Source: Gautieria morchelliformis (taxonomy: Eukaryota > Basidiomycota > Agaricomycetes > Gomphales > Gomphaceae). Taken from it: a stretch of DNA of 64,000 nucleotides. The stretch lies in contig WHVA01000112.1 of NCBI GenBank assembly GCA_015179125.1, positions 1 through 64,000 of the forward strand, given 5' to 3'. The notes beneath the pieces were generated by a model that was not told where the DNA came from, did not search any database, and saw only the letters and a list, made by a program, of their open reading frames with translations. Shown here one piece after another: positions 57,398 through 64,000 of the stretch (position 1 is its first letter; every line of letters begins with the position of its first letter). The position numbers were made by a program, and so were the translations under genes.

Positions 57398-58025
57398 ATG
57401 CTCTCCACACTCTCCTCCTTCCTACCCGCCGCACTCACCGAGAGACTTGACAAGCTCGACGACGACGCCCCCAAAGCATCCGAGGACTCAAACAAGAAGC
57501 ACAAGAAAAAAGGATATCTTCGAACGGGTAGGTCTATTTCTGCCTGCTTTCACTAGACGATCTCATGCATCAGATTAGACCTTCATCGTGTCCGCCCGCC
57601 CCCCACAAAAGTCGAACCACCCACTCAATCTCCGCTCCAGCTTGTCCCCACCCACCCGTCGCGCAACCGCCTGGGTACGGCCTCCTCGTCGACAGCCACG
57701 CTTGGCAATCCACGGTTCTCTGTAGATCTAGCGCAAGGCCATGATGCTCTGCTCCCCCCGCCGTCACCCCCCACCTCAGACTCCGACCACGCCCTCCGTG
57801 CGGTCCGACACCTCCGCCTTCTACGCGTCCGGCACCGTCACGTCCTTCGCGTCCAATGCCTCTGCCGCCTCCACCCGTCGCATGATAGTCCCAACACTAT
57901 CGTCGATTCTGACACCAACGCGCGCATCACCCACTTCCACAAGCGCACGCTCGCGATCGTGGACCGCGCGCTGCTCGAGGACGCGGAGGTGTGTTCAACA
58001 AGGACGGCACGCCGGGCGGACGTCA
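57398..58025 (+). pseudogene. Degraded 5' part of a host-type gene, function unknown
   Basis: ATG at 57398 opens MLSTLSSFLPAALTERLDKL with an acidic then Lys-rich segment. A GTAGGT donor at 57528 and an AG at 57578 define a 51-nt intron. The following frame TFIVSARPPQKSNHPLNLR is one base out of register with exon 1, which points to an extra base in the A run near 57507. Later segments in other frames (SVRSDTSAFYASGTVTSFAS, RRMIVP, NTIVDSDTNARITHFHKRTL) look like parts of the same protein, as in a widespread basidiomycete family of unknown function (recollection, low certainty). A solo LTR ends 31 bp before the ATG. The copy is too damaged to encode a full protein. Confidence 0.55.
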
Positions 58026-58320
58026 GGATCTAACCACTACATTTGTATCTTGGCGTGTTCTGCTGTGGTATCGTGTCGTATGTGACATCGGATCCTATGC
58101 TGACGTGCTGGTTGGCTCTCGTGTTCTATCGTCCATCTCGGCCTGTCCTGTCATATATCGCCTGCAATATCATGACTAAGAATGATGTCCGTACATGTCT
58201 TTGCGTCATGTGTGAGGCGTGTATCATGCGGTGCGGTGCACTCGTGCGGTCCAACACCGAGCTTCCCAAGAAAGCCCGACCGCCGTTCATGTTTTTCTCA
58301 AACGAAAATCAGAAACAGCG

Positions 58321-58394
58321 TAGCAACCCCAGGGTTTCGATCCTGGGACTTTGGGATTATGCGCCCCATGCGCTTCCTACTGTTCCAAGCTGCT
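58321..58394 (-). tRNA. tRNA-Met(CAT)-like sequence, probably pseudogene
   Basis: On the minus strand AGCAGCT (58394-58388) pairs with GGTTGCT (58328-58322). The anticodon arm TGGGG CGCATAA TCCCA carries CAT. The T arm is CCAGG ATCGAAAC CCTGG, with one extra loop base. The D stem (GAAC/GCGC) is mismatched. A short T run follows (GATTTTCG), a possible Pol III terminator. The mispaired D stem and the eight-base T loop make a pseudogene or SINE head more likely than an active tRNA. Confidence 0.5.
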
Positions 58395-58634
58395 GAGCAT
58401 TCCGTGTGCTGCGAGACATAGTGTGCGGCGATCACTGAGTTGCACTCCAAACTCTCCTGTATGTCGAACCGGGCGATCATTCCAAGCCATGGCCCTTCTC
58501 CTCCAATTCAACATTCATCCTAGAAACGTATACTGCCTGCATTCCAGCTCTTGCTGGCCTTACCTACACCCGGCCCATGCGCACCCCCCCCAATCGTCCC
58601 CTCCACTGGTAGAGACACCAGAAACATACAATGC

Positions 58635-59024
58635 AGGCATATAAAAGTTTTCTGGTCTGAAAAACTGTTCAAAAAACTGTAAAGATTTTCCAAATATTTT
58701 TTGTGTTTTTTTTATGTAAAAAAAACTATAATAAAATTTTGTGTTTTTATTAGAATTTGTTGAGCAAGAAAATTGTAAAAAAATTCAAATTTTTTATCAG
58801 GATTTTTTATGGTTTTCTTTGTGGTTTTTACAAAGAAACTTATAAAAAGACATAAAAAACCCTGCAAAAAACTTTGAACTTGTTTACAATTTTCTTGCTC
58901 AACAAATTCTAATAAAAACACAAAATTTCGTTAAAGCTTTTTTACATTGAAAACACTAAAAAAACTTGGAATATCTTTACAGTTTTTAGAACAGTTTCTC
59001 AGACCAGAAAATCATTATATGCCT
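58635..59024. repeat. 390-bp AT-rich palindrome (foldback element / MITE)
   Basis: The two halves are inverted copies: AGGCATATAAAAGTTTTCTGG at the left end against TTATATGCCT at the right, TTCTGGTCTGA / TCAGACCAGAA, GAATTTGTTGAGCAAGAAAAT / AATTTTCTTGCTCAACAAATTC (each quoted within 22 bases; the shared core is TTGTTGAGCAAGAAAATTG). The arms are about 185 bp, meeting in an inner hairpin TTTCTTTGTGG..ACAAAGAAA. No obvious target duplication. Confidence 0.88.
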
Positions 59025-59259
59025 CCAGTGATATTATGTTCATGTCCATGTGAGGGAGAGGGCTGCAGGAGATATGAATCCTGGGAGGGTGTGTTGTGTG
59101 AGGGGAGGTAAAGCAAGGTTGTTCAATGGAGTAGGGGTGAAATGTGTGGTCTTGCGTAGGGCAGTGGATGATGTGAGAAGAATGGACAGGTGGACATGTA
59201 CATACCATACAATGATGACATCAGGGTTTGTCCATGTCCATGTCCATGTCTGTCTCATG

Positions 59260-60274
59260 TGTCATGATGCGTTTATTTCCTATACTCAGTCACTATATCC
59301 TCCCATTCCTCACTCCACTCCGGTGTTCGCTCTGATTGCCCTTTGCCGGTTTCGGGAACCTGCCTTCACTGTTCGCCCCATTCTCCGAACAAATATTCGC
59401 TGCTCACATCATTCGCCAGCAGGCACACCATCACACACAATCGATACCATTTACCTGGCGTGATGATTCATCACTAGCCCCATCACCTTCTCGATCCAAC
59501 CCCTTTAGGTGTTCATATGGTCAGAATGCATTCGCGGGACGTTCTACCCGTAGGCCATGTGGGATCAACCCAGCAGACGGAGAGTCCATGCAGGGGGGTG
59601 TATATGCAGGTCCCAAGGTGTATTTCCATACATAGGTGCCTTCGCCTCCTTTCCTCTCTGTTGTTTCATGTTTGCACCCTTCTTTCGTTGTATTGTATGT
59701 TTATTCCATCTATATGTATCATGACTGCACACCCCTATCCACCCCTGACTCACGACGGCCTCTTTCCTATTTGCTGTTACCATACGAGTATTCGATATAA
59801 GTAGTTTACATTCGCATGTATATTCCCCAGTTCAATTATCATACGTCTATCTTGTGCAAGCTTGACCTCGCTGTGATCATCGTCTCAAGCCTTCTCTTGT
59901 AGATTCCTATCTTTGACCAGAAGAAGACTTAGGCATCACTGGTGAGTTCTCATACTCCATCTTCGTTACCTTAGCCTTCGAATTACTTCCCTTGCTGTCG
60001 GCGAAGGGCTCCAAAGGAGTGCCTTCGCCGGCGAAAGGATTGTCGCCACTTAGACAACCTTTCCATGATGCCTTGCACGTTGCATCGTCAAGTGCCATGG
60101 GCTATTTTGCTACGACTGTAGATCAGGCGAGCTCCGTTCGAGTAGCCCTCTTATTTTGTGAACATTTATTGGTTCGCCCTCTTCACCGAATGGCATACTT
60201 ATTCGCACAAGTCATTCGGGCATTCGCTGTGTTTACTAATACACAATGTTAACGCCTAAAAACCAATCTTGACA
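59260..60274 (+). repeat. Family A LTR with internal deletion
   Basis: TGTCATGATGCGTTTATT..CCAATCTTGACA, 1015 bp. Flanks TCATG and GCATG agree in four of five bases, a possible target duplication. A CCATGT hexamer run lies just before it (59231-59250). Confidence 0.92.
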
Positions 60275-60694
60275 GCATGCTTCTGGTTGTGACTATGGAG
60301 TCAGATGCGGGTGAACATATTTGTCTTAGTTTGGTGGGTGTGAGTGGCCCACGCACAATGAAACCTCTCTACACCCAGAATTATCAGTATTTGGTCAATA
60401 AGTATTTCCAAAAATTCAACGAATAAATTACAAACACAGTGAACTTTGAAGTGTCACAGTATATATATATATATGGTTTTTTGACAATATGGGCGGTCAG
60501 AACAAGTAGATCGCCAAATATTCTATTCCGGCTAATTGCAGAGCACTGCAATACCCTGGTAGAATGGAAAGGTCAGAATGGGGTGGTTAATGTAAGTCTC
60601 TGCATCTTGACTGCTGAGACGTTTGTATTGGAATTGCAGTTATGATGCAGTAGTTTGGATGCTGTCATCAATCTGTGCTGGTCTTCCAGGCTCT
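60275..60694. other. No gene recognised; TA microsatellite
   Basis: A TA dinucleotide run (60462-60475) and short ORFs only. Confidence 0.55.
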
Positions 60695-61205
60695 ACTGAA
60701 CCATTAACCAGTGCCTGAAGGAGACAATAACTACTCACCAGAGACAATAGGCCCAGCCATTTCTCCATCTCCTGGACATCCAGTTGCCCAAGGAAACTCA
60801 TCCAAATCTATCCCAGCAGGCCCAGCCTCTTCATGCTGGCTTTCCTGAACAGGCACACCATGCTCCAAGGTCTCAGTACTAAATGCCTGGCTCAAGTCCG
60901 GGTTCCCAAATTCAGCCACTATGGCATTGTGAACACTTTGTCTGGTGGCTTGAAAGGTGGAGAATGAAAGAGTGGCCAATGAGGGGCTGTGAAGTTGACT
61001 GTGTCTCTCTTGGAGAGTTAGATGGAACCGGCAGATGATAATCACTGACAAGCTATATGTGCACTGTTAGTACTATCATGTCTTTCTTCTTAAATTGGTG
61101 AGAATATACCTGTTCTGTAAAGGGCCTAAGATGCCATCAAGGCTTGACTTTATATCACCGAGGAGCTGATATTAGCCATTTTATTATCTTGTTCAATACC
61201 TTACA
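60695..61205. repeat. Dispersed repeat C, copy 2
   Basis: Collinear with 38733-39236. Its minus strand is open from 61051 to 60731 (QERHSQLHSPSLATLSFSTF; EFGNPDLSQAFSTETLEHG). The matching frame in copy 1 is broken. It may be part of the 3' end of an unidentified transposon gene. Confidence 0.7.
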
Positions 61206-61559
61206 TACCCTTAACACCTATATTGAGAGAGAGCACCAAGTGAACTCTGTAGCTCAACAGGGTTATAAGTAACCATACCTTGTGCGTGACAGTATTAGCC
61301 AAGGTAATTGTAAGCACAAATCTGAATGTGAATCAGATATATCAAATATCATAGAAACAATATTCCATACCCATATCTGACAAAGCCTTACCCGTAGATT
61401 AGTGATATGTCCACACATATAAGCAATACATTGTATATTCATTCACCTTGGTAAATCACGAGACTAATGAGAGATTTCTTATCCTGAAGTTCACCTTTCT
61501 GCCAAAGCTTCAAAGTTTCAATTGAGCTCTGAATGGTTACTATCACAACTCCAGTGTCA

Positions 61560-62500
61560 AAAAGGATTATAGAAACACCATTGATGGTAGCCACTGTCAA
61601 AGGTATTCAGAGACAGATTGGGCAAGTCCAGGCCTCTATATCTTACACCTGGAGAATTTTTTAGTATAAACCTAGGTAGAAAGTCCTAGTCTATACTGAC
61701 AAATTCACTGTATTAAGTTGTGAACTAGTGAGATTGCAGTTCTCCAAAACAGACACACACTATATCCACTGAAGTGAATATATGTTATTTATGTAAAGTC
61801 TGGACAGGCACATACCACTTGAGTGATAATAGGACCAAGAATAAGCAGCCCGAGAACACCCAAAACTCTTTGATTCTGAGAGGAGATAGCATACATGCGA
61901 GCTAGCAGAAGGCCTAGAAAAGTAACTTGTGTTAATATTTCTAATTGAAAGTATATGGATATTATCACTCACCCTGTACTCCAATCACAGGAAGGACATT
62001 GAAAGCATTACCTATCTGAATTATAGTATTACATTTCCTTCAAAGATTGGAGTCACTATGTTGCATCTTCATAAGGAATGAAAGTCATACTAGATCCTCG
62101 TTCAAATCAGTAGGGTTGTGACACATGAGAACCTTGGTAATCACCTCAAGGGATATGTTAGATAGATCGACATATATAATAATAAGAAACACAACCAAGG
62201 TCAGGTAACGAGCGAGTATATAGATGATGGTGCCGATTTTGACGTTCTTGCGCCAAATGTGCCTGATCTCTGATGGCAGTGTGAGAAGAGCGTCGTATAT
62301 GAGCAGTGCTGTGTAACAAGCTATGGAAATCATGGAATTAAGCAGGTGACATGTACGCATACCAAGCGCTGCGAACTTGACAGATATGACCGCAAAACTA
62401 GTTCTGATAAGTTCTTCTGCATCCCACTCAATGTAGTAAGCACGTACTTGTCTGATAGTATCTGGATAATAGCCGAGGCGTCCGTCTGAGCCATGGTCCA
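61560..62500 (-). CDS. DUF6533-like multi-pass membrane protein, partial model
   Basis: Minus-strand exon from about 62500 (DHGSDGRLGYYPDTIRQ) to a GTATGC at 62362. A 42-nt intron ends TTTCCATAG at 62321. The next exon reads ACYTALLIYDALLTLPSEIR, HIWRKNVKIGTIIYILARYL, the opening of DUF6533 proteins (helix, then L-x-x-E-x-x-x-I-W, then x-x-x-x-x-R-Y). Further exons are likely at about 62014-61976 (NAFNVLPVIGVQ) and 61914-61816 (LLLARMYAISSQNQRVLGVL), with introns GTGAGT..CTAG and GTATGT..ATAG. The family has about seven membrane helices and no known function. No in-frame ATG was found: the first codon is TTG and a stop lies upstream. The start is therefore in an unseen exon or lost. Length and 3' end are uncertain. 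Confidence 0.55.
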
Positions 62501-62519
62501 AGGAAGATAAATTGGGCTG

Positions 62520-64000
62520 CAGACGAGGGACTAGGTTTTGCGTACCGATGGGGGGTTGGAGTAGCAGACTGCGTAAGATGTCTATATAAGATTATGGCCA
62601 TGGGTGCTGCCAGGTCAACAGTTATTTATAGCACCCTATATCAGTGCCGATACATGGCACAATTACAAGGCGGAAGGGTCTGATTGAACATTGGATGGAA
62701 GAGAATTAAAGTTAGCAATACAACATCGACGCGTCAGATATAGTTAGCCTGGCTAGGGCGAGTAATTGAGAGTTGCTTTTTGCCAGGAATTGGTTATTAC
62801 ATACGATTTTCCTGGGCAGCATGGTCGCTAACTTGATCCGTTTAAAACTTGTCGTCATGCAAGCACACTTGGCACTCATTGACGACTCAGTGCCGTGTCA
62901 GCGCCACACCACATGAAAACCACCTGCGACAAGCTCACTGGTGTATGTTAAGATGACGCTTATAGTGTGTTGTTGAAAAGGAAATGAGATGAGATGAGAT
63001 GATATAAGAGATCTAGCCTGGCCAGCTCAACGCCATGCATGTGCACAGCGCCATGCATGTGGCTGTAATTATATAGCGATGCTGAATACTGTATGGGGCC
63101 ATGCGTTGATTCTCATTTTAGCGGTATGTCCTGTACGACATGAGAAGAGGTCGTATGAAGAGACCATTGAGTTTCAACTGGAGCACCATGACATGGTATC
63201 CGCGATATTGTGCACTCGGTGTATCACCTATGATGATGAACATAGAGCTGTGCCCGGTGGCTAGGAAGCTGGTGAGGTGATCTGGGACGTGTTTGCAGTT
63301 CTACCTTGGTATGGCATACTAGTATGGAGACAACGCGACCTAACAAGAATATACGGTATTGGACCTCTGGCATGTTTTTGCAGTCATCCGCTGTCGTGAA
63401 TCAGAATCCCACTCCCTTAGAACACCGGTAACAAGTTAACCTGGTTGGGTCCACAGTCAAATAAGCACCATTATCCAGATACGCAGCACATTTCCATCGA
63501 ATTTCATAATGGTTCCTTGCATAGCGTTATCGACCGGATCCTGGCGATTCTGAGCGAATTGAGGCTTCGTCGTACTTGGTCACATCAGAATGTCGGCAAG
63601 GGCGAGCGCTAACAAACCAAGACAACATGCAACATCGACGGCTGACTCTATAGCTATCACGAGCAGCATGAGCATGACACAGACAGAATATATGGACGGC
63701 GCTAGTTTCCTTGGGGAGGTCAGTGTCAGACAACACGCGTGCACCGCACCCGCACCGCATGATACACGGATCACACGCGACGGGCCGGAGGCACTTACGG
63801 TCGTTCCTGCCGTATTATGATTTATGGGTTAGTGGGCGATGGGGCGATATATGACGGACAGACCGAGATGGACGACGGCAAACCAATGAGCACTGCACGA
63901 GAGGACGCGACGTCACAACAATACGAGACCATAACGCAGCCGAAAACGTCGACATTTAAAATGTAGGTAGGGGCTCTGATTTTTCGAAGGCCAGGATATT
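62520..64000. other. No gene recognised
   Basis: Short simple repeats (GAGAT at 62983-63003; CGCCATGCATGTG twice at 63030-63062). The minus strand at 63790-63690 is related to the plus strand at 58205-58295 (GTGTATCATGCGGTGCGG in both), a short dispersed repeat of about 95 bp. Confidence 0.5.

Noticed and set aside
63079..63264. 61-codon ORF as a small gene
   Set aside because: No motif, no context, length within chance expectation.

Overview
This window comes from a filamentous fungus, almost certainly a basidiomycete (Agaricomycotina). The evidence is 42-70 nt introns with GT..AG borders, a Plavaka-type transposase, Harbinger and Helitron relics, chromodomain Ty3 elements, a DUF6533-like membrane protein, and a patatin / NB-ARC / TPR NLR-like gene. 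No bacterial gene organisation is present. Most of the 64 kb is transposon debris, nested several layers deep, with a few host genes between, most of them damaged. Species assignment is not possible from sequence alone.

Layout: 1-6916 is the 3' part of a Ty3/gypsy chromovirus (gag end, protease, RT, RNase H, integrase, chromodomain, 3' LTR) with an antisense spliced gene between pol and the LTR. 7990-11590 is a mosaic of LTR retroelement pieces (family A LTR and gag, a large foreign LTR, a copia RT fragment, a gypsy integrase tail). 11585-13240 is a Harbinger relic. 14347-19580 (minus) is a patatin/NB-ARC/TPR gene broken by a SINE, a solo LTR, two stop codons and a frameshift. Facing it, 20581-21075 is an intact-looking three-exon gene for a 124-residue unrecognised protein. 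21272-28075 holds a solo LTR, a Helitron helicase fragment, Helitron 3' ends, a minisatellite and GC-rich dispersed repeats. 28300-35812 is a second, much more decayed copy of the same chromovirus, containing three separate solo LTR insertions with target duplications. 35813-44033 has an unidentified spliced gene relic, a LINE ORF1 with zinc knuckles, and a larger Helitron Rep/helicase relic.

44959-50129 contains solo LTRs, including two nearly identical family A LTRs in inverted orientation, and an aspartic protease fragment cut at the edge of one of them. 50177-52495 is a gag-like ORF joined to a Plavaka transposase. 54176-60274 contains more LTR fragments, a degraded host-gene 5' end with an LTR inserted about 31 bp before its ATG, a tRNA-Met-like sequence and a 390-bp palindrome. 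60695-62500 holds a dispersed repeat and a multi-exon membrane protein gene.

The genes do not form a pathway. The window reads as a heterochromatic transposon sink. Three LTR families recur: the Ty3 chromovirus LTR (about 0.5 kb, TGTAAG..ATAACA), family A (about 1.27 kb, TGTCATGA..CTTGACA) and family B (0.94-1.06 kb, TGTT..AAAA). Five-base target duplications could be read directly for six insertions (three family B, one family A and one Ty3 copy exact, plus one Ty3 copy with a single C/T mismatch), giving a relative insertion order. The chromovirus copy at 28300 shows many CG to TG/CA changes relative to the copy at 1, as expected from cytosine methylation and deamination.
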